64,000 bases of DNA from Petrolisthes cinctipes (lineage: Eukaryota > Arthropoda > Malacostraca > Decapoda > Porcellanidae). The stretch is from contig JAWQEG010000477.1 of assembly GCA_033782935.1 (NCBI GenBank), forward strand, positions 1,426,001-1,490,000. The letters run 5' to 3'. Shown here one piece after another: positions 47,207 through 61,305 of the stretch. Each line of letters starts with the position of its first letter. The stretch's first letter is position 1. The position numbers were made by a program, and so were the translations under genes. The notes under the pieces were generated by a model. That model had not been told where the DNA came from, did not search any database, and saw only the letters and a list, made by a program, of their open reading frames with translations.

Positions 47207-49211
47207 GTGTTAGAGTATTTTCAAAATACAGGCCAAAAACATACTGAAAATCGATCTTTTAGGTGCCCAAAAGTCGATATGTGCATGCATCTTCTGTACC
47301 CGTTTATATCTCAAATTCTGGCCCTAAACACCCGAAAATTCGATATTTTGGGGTCCCAGAAGCGATCTGTACATGCCTACTCCGTGTTAGAGTATTTTCA
47401 AAATTCAGGCCCAAAACATGCTGAAAATCGACATTTTAGGTGCCATAAAATCGATATCTCAAATTCAGTCCCAAAACACCCGAAAATTCGATATTTAGAG
47501 GTCCCAGAAGGTATCTGTACATGCCTACTCCGTGTTAGAGTATTTTCAAAATACAGGCCAAAAACATACTGAAAATCGATCTTTTAGGTGCCCAAAAGTC
47601 GATATGTGCATGCATCTTCTGTACCCGATAATATCTCAAATTCTGGCCCTAAACACCCGAAAATTCGATATTTTGGGGTCCCAGAAGCGATCTGTACATG
47701 CCTACTCCGTGTTAGAGTATTTTCAAAATTCAGGCCCAAAACATGCTAAAAATCGATATTTTTGGTGCCCAAAGTCAATATGTGCATGTATCTTCTGTAC
47801 CCGTTTATATCTCAAATTCAGGCTCAAAACACACGAAAATTCAATATTTTGGGGTCCCAGAAGCAATCTGTACATGCCTACTCAGTGCTAGAATATTTTC
47901 AAAATATAGGCTAAAAACATGCAAAAAATCGATCTTTTAGGTGCCAAAAAGTCGATATCTCAAATTCAGTCCCAAAACACCCGAAAATTCGATATTTAAG
48001 GGTCCCAGAAGCGATCTGTACATGCCTACTCCGTGTTAGAGTATTTTCAAAATACATGCTCAAAACATACTGAAAATCGATCTTTTAGGTGCACAAAAGT
48101 CGATATGTGCATGCATCTTCAGTACCCGTTTATATCTCAAATTCAGGCTCAAAACACCCGAAAATTCAATATTTTGGGGTCCCAGAAGCAATCTGTACAT
48201 GCCTACTCAGTGTTAGAGTATTTTCAAAATACAGGCCCAAAACATGCTGAAAATCGATAGTTTAGATGCCCAAAGTCAATATGTGCATGAATCTTCTGTA
48301 CCCGTTTATATCTGAAATTCAGGCTCAAAACTCCCGAAAATTCAATATTTTGGGGTCCCAGAAGCAATCTGTACATGCCTACACAGTGCTAGAATATTTT
48401 CAAAATATAGGCTAAAAACATGCTAAAAATCGACATTTTCGGTGCCAAAAAATCGATATCTCAAATTCAGTCCCAAAACACCCGAAAATTCGATATTTAG
48501 AGGTCCCAGAAGGTATCTGTACATGTCTACTCCGTGTTAGAGTATTTTCAAAATACAGGCCAAAAACAGACTGAAAATCGATCTTTTAGGTGCCCAAAAG
48601 TCGATTTGTTCATACATCTTCTGTACCCGTTTATATCTCAAATTCTGGCCCTAAACACCCGAAAATTCGATATTTTGGGGTTCCAGAAGCGATCTGTACA
48701 TGCCTACTCCGTGTTAGAGTATTTTCAAAATACAGGCCCAAAACATGCTGAAAATCGATCTTTTAGGTGCACAAAAGTCGATATGTGCATGCATCTTCAG
48801 TACCCGTTTATATCTCAAATTCAGGCTCAAAACACCCGAAAATTCGATATTTTCGGGTCCCAGAAGCGATCTGTACATGCCTACTCCGTGTTAGAGTATT
48901 TTCAAAATTCAGGCCCAAAACATGCTGAAAATCGATATTTTTGGTGCCCAAAGTCAATATGTGCATGTATCTTCTGTACCCGTTTATATCTCAAATTCAG
49001 GCTCAAAACAACCGAAAATTCAATATTTTGGGGTCCCAGAAGCAATCTGTACATGCCTACTCAGTGCTAGAATACTTTCAAAATATAGGCTAAAAACATG
49101 CTAAAAATCGACATTTTAGGTGCCAAAAAATCGATATCTCAAATTCAGTCCCAAAACACCCGAAAATTCGATATTTAGAGGTCCCAGAAGGTATCTGTAC
49201 ATGCCTACTCC
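47207..49211 (+). repeat. Irregular block with a B1/C2 mosaic of 148 bp
   Basis: The order is A1 (47207), B1/C2 mosaic (47384-47531), A1' B1 C1 (47532), A2 B2 C2 (48033) and A1 BA B1 C2 (48534). The mosaic begins as B1 (TTCAGGCCC, ACATGCTGAAAATCGA) and carries the C2 deletion (CATTTTAGGTGCCATAAAATC). The A1 at 48534 is unusually mutated (AACAGACTG, GATTTGTTCATAC). Confidence 0.9.
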
Positions 49212-51511
49212 GTGTTAGAGTATTTTCAAAATACAGGCCAAAAACATACTGAAAATCGATCTTTTAGGTGCCCAAAAGTCGATATGTGCATGCATCTTCT
49301 GTACCCGTTTATATCTCAAATTCTGGCCCTAAACACCCGAAAATTCGATATTTTGGGGTCCCAGAAGCGATCTGTACATGCCTACTCCGTGTTAGAGTAT
49401 TTTCAAAATTCAGGCCCAAAACATGCTGAAAATCGATATTTTTGGTGCCCAAAGTCAATATGTGCATGTATCTTCTGTACCCGTTTATATCTCAAATTCA
49501 GGCTCAAAACACCCGAAAATTCAATATTTTGGGGTCCCAGAAGCAATCTGTACAGTGCTAGAATATTTTCAAAATATAGGCTAAAAACATCCTAAAAATC
49601 GATCTTTTAGGTGCCAAAAAGTCGATATCTCAAATTCAGTCCCAAAACACCCGAAAATTCGATATTTTGGGGTCCCAGAAGCGATTTGTACATGCCTACT
49701 CCATGTTAGAGTATTTTCAAAATTCAGGCCCAAAACATGCTGAAAATCGATCTTTTAGGTGCACAAAAGTCGATATGTGCATGCATCTTCAGTACCCGTT
49801 TATATCTCAAATTCAGGCTCAAAACACCCGAAAATTCGATATTTTGGGGTCCCAGAAGCAATCTGTACATGCCTACTCAGTGCTAGAATATTTTCAAAAT
49901 ATAGGCTAAAAACATGCTAAAAATCGATCTTTTAGGTGCACAAAAGTCGATATGTGCATGCATCTTCAGTACCCGTTTATATCTCAAATTCAGGCTCAAA
50001 ACACCCGAAAATTCGATATTTTGGGGTCCCAGAAGCAATCTGTACAGTGCTAGAATATTTTCAAAATATAGGCTAAAAACATGCTAAAAATCGATCTTTT
50101 AGGTGCCAAAAAGTCGAAATCTCAAATTCAGTCCCAAAACACCCGAAAATTCGATATTTAGGGGTCCCAGAAGCGATCTGTACATGCCTACTCCGTGTTA
50201 GAGTATTTTCAAAATACATGCTCAAAACATACTGAAAATCGATCTTTTAGGTGCACAAAAGTCGATATGTGCATGCATCTTCAGTACCCGTTTATATCTC
50301 AAATTCAGGCTCAAAACACCCAAAAATTCAATATTTTGGGGTCCCAGAAGCAATCTGTACATGCCTACTCAGTGTTAGAGTATTTTCAAAATACAGGCCC
50401 AAAACATGCTGAAAATCGATATTTTAGATGCCCAAAGTCAATATGTGCATGTATCTTCTGTACCCGTTTATATCTCAAATTCAGGCTCAAAACACCCGAA
50501 AATTCAATATTTTGGGGTCCCAGAAGCAATCTGTACATGCCTACACAGTGCTAGAATATTTTCAAAATATAGGCTAAAAACATGCTAAAAATCAATCTTT
50601 TAGGTGCCAAAAAGTCGATATCTCAAATTCAGTCCCAAAACACCCGAAAATTCGATATTTTGGGGTCCCAGAAGCGATTTGTACATGCCTACTCCGTGTT
50701 AGAGTATTTTCAAAATTCAGGCCCAAAACATGCTGAAAATCGAACTTTTAGGTGCACAAAAGTCGATATGTGCATGCATCTTCAGTACCCGTTTATATCT
50801 CAAATTCAGGCTCAAAACACCCGAAAATTCGATATTTTGGGGTCCCAGAAGCAATCTGTACAGTGCTAGAATATTTTCAAAATATAGGCTAAAAACATGC
50901 TAAAAATCGATCTTTTAGGTGCCAAAAAGTCGATATCTCAAATTCAGTCCCAAAACACCCGAAAATTCGATATTTAGGGGTCCCAGAAGCGATCTGTACA
51001 TGCCTACTCCATGTTAGAGTATTTTCAAAATACATGCTCAAAACATACTAAAAATCGATCTTTTAGGTGCACAAAAGTCGATATGTGCATGCATCTTCAG
51101 TACCCGTTTATATCTCAAATTCAGGCTCAAAACACCCGAAAATTCAATATTTTGGGGTCCCAGAAGCAATCTGTACATGCCTACTCAGTGTTAGAGTATT
51201 TTCAAAATTCAGGCAAAAAACATGCTGAAAATCGATATTTTAGATGCCCAAAGTCAATATGTGCATGTATCTTCTGTACCCGTTTATATCTCAAATACAG
51301 GCTCAAAACACCCGAAAATTCAATATTTTGGGGTCCCAGAAGCAATCTGTACATGCCTACACAGTGCTAGAATATTTTCAAAATATAGGCTAAAAACATG
51401 ATGAAAATCGATCTTTTAGGTGCCAAAAAATCGATATCTCAAATTCAGTCCCAAAACACCCGAAAATTCGATATTTAGAGGTCCCAGAAGGTATCTGTAC
51501 ATGCCTACTCC
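49212..51511 (+). repeat. First block with the 10-bp boundary deletion
   Basis: The order is A1 B1(-10) C1 (49212), BA (49703), a full-length C/A2 mosaic (-10) and C1 (49880-50194), A2 B2 C1 (50195), BA(-10) C1 (50696) and A2 B C (51011). The deletion joins CTGTACA directly to GTGCTAG and removes TGCCTACTCA. Several C1 copies here end in TTTTGGGGTCCC instead of TTTAGGGGTCCC. Confidence 0.9.
49880..50046 (+). repeat. C-type monomer start without the 29-bp deletion
   Basis: It begins GTGCTAGAATATTTT and GGCTAAAAACATGCTAAAAA as in C, then continues as A2 (GGTGCACAAAAGTCG, CATCTTCAGTACCC). The usual C gap is therefore absent. The exact A2 markers favour a C/A2 recombinant over a surviving undeleted ancestor. 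It also has the 10-bp end deletion and is 167 bp long. Confidence 0.85.
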
Positions 51512-54500
51512 GTGTTAGAGTATTTTCAAAATACAGGCCAAAAACATACTGAAAATCGATCTTTTAGGTGCCCAAAAGTCGATATGTGCATGCATCTTCT
51601 GTACCCGTTTATATCTCAAATTCTGGCCCTAAACACCCGAAAATTCGATATTTTGGGGTCCCAGAAGCGATCTGTACATGCCTACTCCGTGTTAGAGTAT
51701 TTTCAAAATTCAGGCCCAAAACATGCTGAAAATCGATATTTTTGGTGCCCAAAGTCAATATGTGCATGTATTTTCTGTACCCGTTTATATCTCAAATACA
51801 GGCTCAAAACACCCGAAAATTCAATATTTTGGGGTCCCAGAAGCAATCTGTACATGCCTACGCAGTGCTAGAATATTTTCAAAATATAGGCTAAAAACAT
51901 GCTAAAAATCGATCTTTTAGGTGCCAAAAAGTCGATATCTCAAATTCAGTCCCAAAACACCCGAAAATTCGATATTTAGGGGTCCCAGAAGCGATCTGTA
52001 CATGCCTACTCCGTGTTAGAGTATTTTCAAAATACATGCTCAAAACATACTGAAAATCGATCTTTTAGGTGCACAAAAGTCGATATGTGCATGCATCTTC
52101 AGTACCCGTTTATATCTCAAATTCAGGCTCAAAACACCCGAAAATTCGATATTTTGGGGTCCCAGAAGCGATCTGTACATGCCTACTCCGTCTTAGAGTA
52201 TTTTCAAAATTCAGGCCCAAAACATGCTGAAAATCGATATTTTTGGTGCCCAAAGTCAATATGTGCATGTATCTTCTGTACCCGTTTATATCTCAAATTC
52301 AGGCTCAAAACACCCGAAAATTCAATATTTTGGGGTCCCAGAAGCAATCTGTACATGCCTACACAGTGCTAGAATATTTTCAAAATATAGGCTAAAAACA
52401 TGCTAAAAATCGATCTTTTAGGTGCCAAAAAGTCGATATCTCAAATTCAGTCCCAAAACACCCGAAAATTCGATATTTTGGGGTCCCAGAAGCGATTTGT
52501 ACATGCCTACTCCGTGTTAGAGTATTTTCAAAATTCAGGCCCAAAACATGCTGAAAATCGATCTTTTAGGTGCACAAAAGTCGATATGTGCATGCATCTT
52601 CAGTACCCGTTTATATCTCAAATTCAGGCTCAAAACACCCGAAAATTCGATATTTTGGGGTCCCAGAAGCAATCTGTACAGTGCTAGAATATTTTCAAAA
52701 TATAGGCTAAAAACATGCTAAAAATCGATCTTTTAGGTGCCAAAAAGTCGATATCTCAAATTCAGTCCCAAAACACCCGAAAATTCGATATTTAGGGGTC
52801 CCAGAAGCGATCTGTACATGCCTACTCCGTGTTAGAGTATTTTCAAAATACAGGCCAAAAACATACTGAAAATCGATCTTTTAGGTGCCCAAAAGTCGAT
52901 ATGTGCATGCATCTTCTGTACCCGTTTATATCTCAAATTCTGGCCCTAAACACCCGAAAATTCGATATTTTGGGTTCCCAGAAGCGATCTGTACATGCCT
53001 ACTCCGTGTTAGAGTATTTTCAAAATTCAGGCCCAAAACATGCTGAAAATCGATATTTTTGGTGCCCAAAGTCAATATGTGCATGTATCTTCTGTACCCG
53101 TTTATATCTCAAAGTCAGGCTCAAAACACCCGAAAATTCAATATTTTGGAGTCCCAGAAGCAATCTGTACAATGCTAGAATATTTTCAAAATGTAGGCTA
53201 AAAACATGCTAAAAATCGATCTTTTAGGTGCCAAAAAGTCGATATCTCAAATTCAGTCCCAAAACACCCGAAAATTCGATATTTAGGGGTCCCAGAAGCG
53301 ATCTGTACATGCCTACTCCGTGTTAGAGTATTTTCAAAATACATGCTCAAAACATACTGAAAATCGATCTTTTAGGTGCACAAAAGTCGATATGTGCATG
53401 CATCTTCAGTACCCGTTTATATCTCAAATTCAGGCTCAAAACACCCGAAAATTCGATATTTTGGGGTCCCAGAAGCGATCTGTACATGCCTACTCCGTGT
53501 TAGAGTATTTTCAAAATTCAGGCCCAAAACATGCTGAAAATCGATATTTTTGGTGCCCAAAGTCAATATGTGCATTCATCTTCAGTACCCGTTTATATCT
53601 CAAATTCAGGCTCAAAACACCCGAAAATTCAATATTTTGGGGTCCCAGAAGCAATCTGTACATGCCTACTCAGTGCTAGAATAATTTCAAAATATAGGCT
53701 AAAAACATGCTAAAAATCGATCTTTTAGGTGCCAAAAAGTCGATATCTCAAATTCAGTCCCAAAACACCCGAAAATTCGATATTTAGGGGTCCCAGAAGC
53801 GATCTGTACATGCCTACTCCGTGTTAGAGTATTTTCAAAATACATGCTCAAAACATACTGAAAATCGATCTTTTAGGTGCACAAAAGTCGATATGTGCAT
53901 GCATCTTCAGTACCCGTTTAAATCTCAAATTCAGGCTCAAAACACCCGAAAATTCAATATTTTGGGGTCCCAGAAGCAATCTGTACATGCCTACTCAGTG
54001 TTAGAGTATTTTCAAAATACAGGCCCAAAACATGCTGAAAATCGATATTTTAGATGCCCAAAGTCAATATGTGCATGTATCTTCTGTACCCGTTTATATC
54101 TCAAATTCAGGCTCAAAACACCCGAAAATTCAATATTTTGGGGTCCCAGAAGCAATCTGTACATGCCTACACAGTGTTAGAGTATTTTCAAAATACAGGC
54201 CCAAAACATGCTGAAAATCGATATTTTAGATGCCCAAAGTCAATATGTGCATGTATCTTCTGTACCCGTTTATATCTCAAATTCAGGCTTAAAACACCCG
54301 AAAATTCAATATTTTGGGGTCCCAGAAGCAATCTGTACATGCCTACACAGTGCTAGAATATTTTCAAAATATGGGCTAAAAACATGCTAAAAATCGACAT
54401 TTTAGGTGCCAAAAAATCGGTATCTCAAATTCAGTCCCAAAACACCCGAAAATTCGATATTTAGAGGTCCCAGAAGGTATTTGTACATGCCTACTCCGTG

Positions 54501-54997
54501 TTAGAGTATTTTCAAAATACAGGCCAAAAACATACTGAAAATCGATCTTTTAGGTGCCCAAAAGTCGATATGTGCATGCATCTTCTGTACCCGTTTATAT
54601 CTCAAATTCTGGCCCTAAACACCCGAAAATTCGATATTTTGGGGTCCCAGAAGCGATCTGTACATGCCTACTCCGTGTTAGAGTATTTTCAAAATTCAGG
54701 CCCAAAACATGCTGAAAATCGATATTTTTGGTGCCCAAAGTCAATATGTGCATGTATCTTCTGTACCCGTTTATATCTCAAATTCAGGCTCAAAACACCC
54801 GAAAATTCAATATTTTGGGGTCCCAGAAGCAATCTGTACATGCCTACTCAGTGCTAGAATATTTTCAAAATATAGGCTAAAAACATGCTAAAAATCGATC
54901 TTTTAGGTGCCAAAAAGTCGATATCTCAAATTCAGTCCCAAAACACCCGAAAATTCGATATTTAGGGGTCCCAGAAGCGATCTGTACATGCCTACTC
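51512..54997 (+). repeat. Irregular trimers and dimers
   Basis: The order is A1 B1 C1 (51512), A2 with A1-like tail B1 C1 (52013), BA(-10) C1 (52514), A1 B1(-10) C1 (52829), A2 with A1-like tail B1 C1 (53320), A2 B2 B2 C2 (53821) and A1 B1 C1 (54498, whose last base is at 54998). Two B2 monomers are adjacent at 53998 and 54174. The second has CAGGCTTAAAAC and ATATGGGCT, shared with the B2 at 57986 and 58987. Confidence 0.9.
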
Positions 54998-54998
54998 C

Positions 54999-57632
54999 GT
55001 GTTAGAGTATTTTCAAAATACAGGCCCAAAACATGCTGAAAATCGATATTTTAGATGCCCAAAGTCAATATGTGCATGTATCTTCTGTACCCGTTTATAT
55101 CTCAAATTCAGGCTCAAAACACCCGAAAATTCAATATTTTGGGGTCCCAGAAGCAATCTGTACATGCCTACACAGTGCTAGAATATTTTCAAAATATAGG
55201 CTAAAAACATGCTAAAAATCGACATTTTAGGTGCCAAAAAATCGATATCTCAAATTCAGTCCCAAAACACCCGAAAATTCGATATTTAGAGGTCCCAGAA
55301 GGTATCTGTACATGCCTACTCCGTGTTAGAGTATTTTGAAAATACAGGCCAAAAACATACTGAAAATCGATCTTTTAGGTGCCCAAAAGTCGATATGTGT
55401 ATGCATCTTCTGTACCCGTTTATATCTCAAATTCTGGCCCTAAACACCAGAAAATTCGATATTTTGGGATCCCAGAAGCGATCTGTACATGCCTACTCCG
55501 TGTTAGAGTATTTTCAAAATTCAGGCCCAAAACATGCTGAAAATCGATATTTTTGGTGCCCAAAGTCAATATGTGCATGTATCTTCTGTACCCGTTTATA
55601 TCTCAAATTCAGGCTCAAAACACCCGAAAATTCGATATTTTGGGGTCCCAGAAGCAATCTGTACATACCTACTCAGTGCTAGAATATTTTCAAAATATAG
55701 GCTAAAAACATGCTAAAAATCGATCTTTTAGGTGCCAAAAAGTCGATATCTCAAATTCAGTCCCAAAACACCCGAAAATTCGATATTTAGTGGTCCCAGA
55801 AGGTATCTGTACATGCCTACTCCGTGTTAGAGTATTTTCAAAATACAGGCCAAAAACATACTGAAAATCGATCTTTTAGGTGCCCAAAAGTCGATATGTG
55901 CATGCATCATCTGTACCCGTTTATATCTCAAATTCTGGCCCTAAACACTCGAAAACTCGATATTTTGGGGTCCCAGAAGCGATCTGTACATGCCTACTCC
56001 GTGTTAGAGTATTTTCAAAATTCAGGCCCAAAACATGCTGAAAATCGATATTTTTGGTGCCCAAAGTCAATATGTGCATGTATCTTCTGTACCCGTTTAT
56101 ATCTCAAATTCAGGCTCAAAACACCCGAAAATTCAATATTTTGGGATTCCAGAAACAATCTGTAAAGTGCTAGAATATTTTCAAAATATAGGCTAAAAAC
56201 ATGCTAAAAATCGATCTTTTAGGTGCTAAAAAGTCGATATCTCAAATTCAGTCCCAAAACACCCGAAAATTCGATATTTAGGGGTCCCAGAAGCGATCTG
56301 TACATGCCTACTCCGTGTTAGAGTATTTTCAAAATACATGCTCAAAACATACTGAAAATCGATCTTTTAGGTGCACAAAAGTCGATATGTGCATGCATCT
56401 TCAGTACCCGTTTATATCTCAAATTCCGGCTCAAAACACCCGAAAATTCGATATTTTGGGGTCCCAGAAGCGATCTATACATGCCTACTCCGTGTTAGGT
56501 TATTTTCGAAATTCAGGCCCAAAACATGCTGAAATTCGATATTTTTGGTGCCAATAGTCAATATGTGCATGTATCTTCTGTACCCGTTTATATCTCAAAT
56601 TCAGGCTCAAAACACCCGAAAATTCAATATTTTGGGGTCCCAGAAGCAATCTGTACATGCCTACTCAGTGCTAGAATATTTTCAAAATATAGGCTAAAAA
56701 CATGCTAAAAATCGATCTTTTAGGTGCCAAAAAGTCGATATCTCAAATTCAGTCCCAAAACACCCGAAAATTCGATATTTAGGGGTCCCAGAAGCGATCT
56801 GTACATGCCTACTCCGTGTTAGAGTATTTTCAAAATACATGCTCAAAACATACTGAAAATCGATCTTTTAGGTGCACAAAAGTCGATATGTGCATGCATC
56901 TTCAGTACCCGTTTATATCTCAAATTCAGGCTCAAAACACCCGAAAATTCAATATTTTGGGGTCCCAGAAGCAATCTGTACATGCCTACTCAGTGATAGA
57001 GTATTTTCATAATACAGGCCAAAAACATGCTAAAAATCGATATTTTAGATGCCCAAAGTCAATATGTGCATGTATCTTCTGTACCCGTTTATATCTTAAA
57101 TTCAGGCTCAAAACACCCGAAAATTCAATATTTTGGGGTCCCAGAAGCAATCTGTACATGCCTACACAGTGCTAGAATATTTTCAAAATATAGGCTAAAA
57201 ACATGCTAAAAATCGACATTTTAGGTGCCAAAAAATCGATATCTCAAATTCAGTCCCAAAACACCCGAAAATTCGATATTTAGAGGTCCCAGAAGGTAAT
57301 CTGTACATGCCTACTTCGTGTTAGAGTCTTTATAAAATACAGGCCAAAAACATACTGAAAATCGATCTTTTAGATGCCCAAAAGTCGATATGTGCATGCA
57401 TCTTCTGTACCCGTTTATATCTCAAATTCAGGCTCAAAACACCCGAAAATTCAATATTTTGGGGTCCCAGAAGCAATCTGTACAATGCTAGAATATTTTC
57501 AAAAAATAGACTAAAAACATGCTAAAAATCGATCTTTTAGGTGCCAAAAAGTCGATATCTCAAATTCAGTCCCAAAACACCCGAAAATTCGATATTTAGG
57601 GGTCCCAGAAGCGATCTGTACATGCCTACTCC
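54999..57632 (+). repeat. Irregular block, first copy of the displaced duplication
   Basis: The order is B2 C2 (54999), A1 B1 C1 (55323), A1 B1(-10) C1 (55824), A2 with A1-like tail B1 C1 (56315), A2 B2 C2 plus one base (56816-57317), A1/A2 mosaic(-10) and C1 (57318). Rare variants such as ACACTCGAAAACTCG, GGGATTCCAGAAACAATC, AATTCCGGCTC, TTTTCGAAATTC and GTCTTTATAAAATAC recur 3988 bp downstream. Confidence 0.92.
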
Positions 57633-59811
57633 GTGTTAGAGTATTTTCAAAATACATGCTCAAAACATACTGAAAATCGATCTTTTAGGTGCACAAAAGT
57701 CGATATGTGCATGCATCTTCAGTACCCGTTTATATCTCAAATTCAGGCTCAAAACACCCGAAAATTCGATATTTTGGGGTCCCAGAAGCGATCTGTACAT
57801 GCCTACTCCGTGTTAGAGTATTTTCAAAATTCAGGCCCAAAACATGCTGAAAATCGATATTTTTGGTGCCCAAAGTCAATATGTGCATGTATCTTCTGTA
57901 CCCGTTTATATCTCAAATTCAGGCTCAAAACACCCGAAAATTCAATATTTTGGGGTCCCAGAAGCAATCTGTACATGCCTAAACAGTGTTAGAGTATTTT
58001 CAAAATACAGGCCCAAAACATGCTGAAAATCGATATTTTAGATGCCCAAAGTCAATATGTGCATGTATCTTCTGTACCCGTTTATATCTCAAATTCAGGC
58101 TTAAAACACCCGAAAATTCAATATTTTGGGGTCCCAGAAGCAATCTGTACATGCCTACACAGTGCTAGAATATTTTCAAAATATGGGCTAAAAACATGCT
58201 AAAAATCGACATTTTAGGTGCCAAAAAATCGATATCTCAAATTCAGTCCCAAAACACCCGAAAATTCGATATTTAGAGGTCCCAGAAGGTATCTGTACAT
58301 GCCTACTCCGTGTTAGAGTATTTTCAAAATACAGGCCAAAAACATACTGAAAATCAATCTTTTAGGTGCCCAAAAGTCGATATGTGCATGCATCTTCTGT
58401 ACCCGTTTATATCTCAAATTCTGGCCCTAAACACCCGAAAATTCGATATTTTGGGGTCCCAGAAGCGATCTGTACATGCCTACTCCGTGTTAGAGTATTT
58501 TCAAAATTCAGGCCCAAAACATGCTGAAAATCGATATTTTTGGTGCCCAAAGTCAATATGTGCATGTATCTTCTGTACCCGTTTATATCTCAAATTCAGG
58601 CTCAAAACACCCGAAAATTCGATATTTTGGGGTCCCAGAAGCAATCTGTACATACCTACTCAGTGCTAGAATATTTTCAAAATATAGGCTAAAAACATGC
58701 TAAAAATCGATCTTTTAGGTGCCAAAAAGTCGATATCTCAAATTCAGTCCCAAAACACCCGAAAATTCGATATTTAGTGGTCCCAGAAGGTATCTGTACA
58801 TGCCTACTCCGTGTTAGAGTATTTTCAAAATTCAGGCCCAAAACATGCTGAAAATCGATATTTTTGGTGCCCAAAGTCAATATGTGCATGTATCTTCTGT
58901 ACCCGTTTATATCTCAAATTCAGGCTCAAAACACCCGAAAATTCAATATTTTGGGGTCCCAGAAGCAATCTGTACATGCCTAAACAGTGTTAGAGTATTT
59001 TCAAAATACAGGCCCAAAACATGCTGAAAATCGATATTTTAGATGCCCAAAGTCAATATGTGCATGTATCTTCTGTACCCGTTTATATCTCAAATTCAGG
59101 CTTAAAACACCCGAAAATTCAATATTTTGGGGTCCCAGAAGCAATCTGTACATGCCTACACAGTGCTAGAATATTTTCAAAATATGGGCTAAAAACATGC
59201 TAAAAATCGACATTTTAGGTGCCAAAAAATCGATATCTCAAATTCAGTCCCAAAACACCCGAAAATTCGATATTTAGAGGTCCCAGAAGGTATCTGTACA
59301 TGCCTACTCCGTGTTAGAGTATTTTCAAAATACAGGCCAAAAACATACTGAAAATCAATCTTTTAGGTGCCCAAAAGTCGATATGTGCATGCATCTTCTG
59401 TACCCGTTTATATCTCAAATTCTGGCCCTAAACACCCGAAAATTCGATATTTTGGGGTCCCAGAAGCGATCTGTACATGCCTACTCCGTGTTAGAGTATT
59501 TTCAAAATTCAGGCCCAAAACATGCTGAAAATCGATATTTTTGGTGCCCAAAGTCAATATGTGCATGTATCTTCTGTACCCGTTTATATCTCAAATTCAG
59601 GCTCAAAACACCCGAAAATTCGATATTTTGGGGTCCCAGAAGCAATCTGTACATACCTACTCAGTGCTAGAATATTTTCAAAATATAGGCTAAAAACATG
59701 CTAAAAATCGATCTTTTAGGTGCCAAAAAGTCGATATCTCAAATTCAGTCCCAAAACACCCGAAAATTCGATATTTAGTGGTCCCAGAAGGTATCTGTAC
59801 ATGCCTACTCC
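57633..59811 (+). repeat. A2-type monomer and tandem pair of 1001-bp units
   Basis: 57633-57809 is A2 with an A1-like tail. The units 57810-58810 and 58811-59811 are each B1 B2 C2 A1 B1 C1. Shared private variants are CCTAAACAGTGTTAG, CAGGCTTAAAAC, ATATGGGCT, GAAAATCAATCTTTT, TACATACCTACTCAG and TTTAGTGGTCCC. The order differs from the canonical HOR because B1 passes directly into B2. Confidence 0.94.
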
Positions 59812-61305
59812 GTGTTAGAGTATTTTCAAAATACAGGCCAAAAACATACTGAAAATCGATCTTTTAGGTGCCCAAAAGTCGATATGTGCATGCATCATCT
59901 GTACCCGTTTATATCTCAAATTCTGGCCCTAAACACTCGAAAACTCGATATTTTGGGGTCCCAGAAGCGATCTGTACATGCCTACTCCGTGTTAGAGTAT
60001 TTTCAAAATTCAGGCCCAAAACATGCTGAAAATCGATATTTTTGGTGCCCAAAGTCAATATGTGCATGTATCTTCTGTACCCGTTTATATCTCAAATTCA
60101 GGCTCAAAACACCCGAAAATTCAATATTTTGGGATTCCAGAAACAATTTGTAAAGTGCTAGAATATTTTCAAAATATAGGCTAAAAACATGCTAAAAATC
60201 GATCTTTTAGGTGCTAAAAAGTCGATATCTCAAATTCAGTCCCAAAACACCCGAAAATTCGATATTTAGGGGTCCCAGAAGCGATCTGTACATGCCTACT
60301 CCGTGTTAGAGTATTTTCAAAATACATGCTCAAAACATACTGAAAATCGATCTTTTAGGTGCACAAAAGTCGATATGTGCATGCATCTTCAGTACCCGTT
60401 TATATCTCAAATTCCGGCTCAAAACACCCGAAAATTCGATATTTTGGGGTCCCAGAAGCGATCTATACATGCCTACTCCGTGTTAGAGTATTTTCGAAAT
60501 TCAGGCCCAAAACATGCTGAAATTCGATATTTTTGGTGCCAATAGTCAATATGTGCATGTATCTTCTGTACCCGTTTATATCTCAAATTCAGGCTCAAAA
60601 CACCCGAAAATTCAATATTTTGGGGTCCCAGAAGCAATCTGTACATGCCTACTCAGTGCTAGAATATTTTCAAAATATAGGCTAAAAACATGCTAAAAAT
60701 CGATCTTTTAGGTGCCAAAAAGTCGATATCTCAAATTCAGTCCCAAAACACCCGAAAATTCGATATTTAGGGGTCCCAGAAGCGATCTGTACATGCCTAC
60801 TCCGTGTTAGAGTATTTTCAAAATACATGCTCAAAACATACTGAAAATCGATCTTTTAGGTGCACAAAAGTCGATATGTGCATGCATCTTCAGTACCCGT
60901 TTATATCTCAAATTCAGGCTCAAAACACCCGAAAATTCAATATTTTGGGGTCCCAGAAGCAATCTGTACATGCCTACTCAGTGTTAGAGTATTTTCATAA
61001 TACAGGCCAAAAACATGCTAAAAATCGATATTTTAGATGCCCAAAGTCAATATGTGCATGTATCTTCTGTACCCGTTTATATCTTAAATTCAGGCTCAAA
61101 ACACCCGAAAATTCAATATTTTGGGGTCCCAGAAGCAATCTGTACATGCCTACACAGTGCTAGAATATTTTCAAAATATAGGCTAAAAACATGCTAAAAA
61201 TCGACATTTTAGGTGCCAAAAAATCGATATCTCAAATTCAGTCCCAAAACACCCGAAAATTCGATATTTAGAGGTCCCAGAAGGTAATCTGTACATGCCT
61301 ACTTC
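59812..61305 (+). repeat. Second copy of the displaced duplication
   Basis: The order is A1 B1(-10) C1 (59812), A2 with A1-like tail B1 C1 (60303) and A2 B2 C2 plus one base (60804-61305). It matches 55824-57317 at an offset of 3988 bp, down to the inserted base in AGAAGGTAATCTG. One difference is GTGTTAGAGTATTTTCG near 60480 against GTGTTAGGTTATTTTCG near 56492. Confidence 0.92.
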
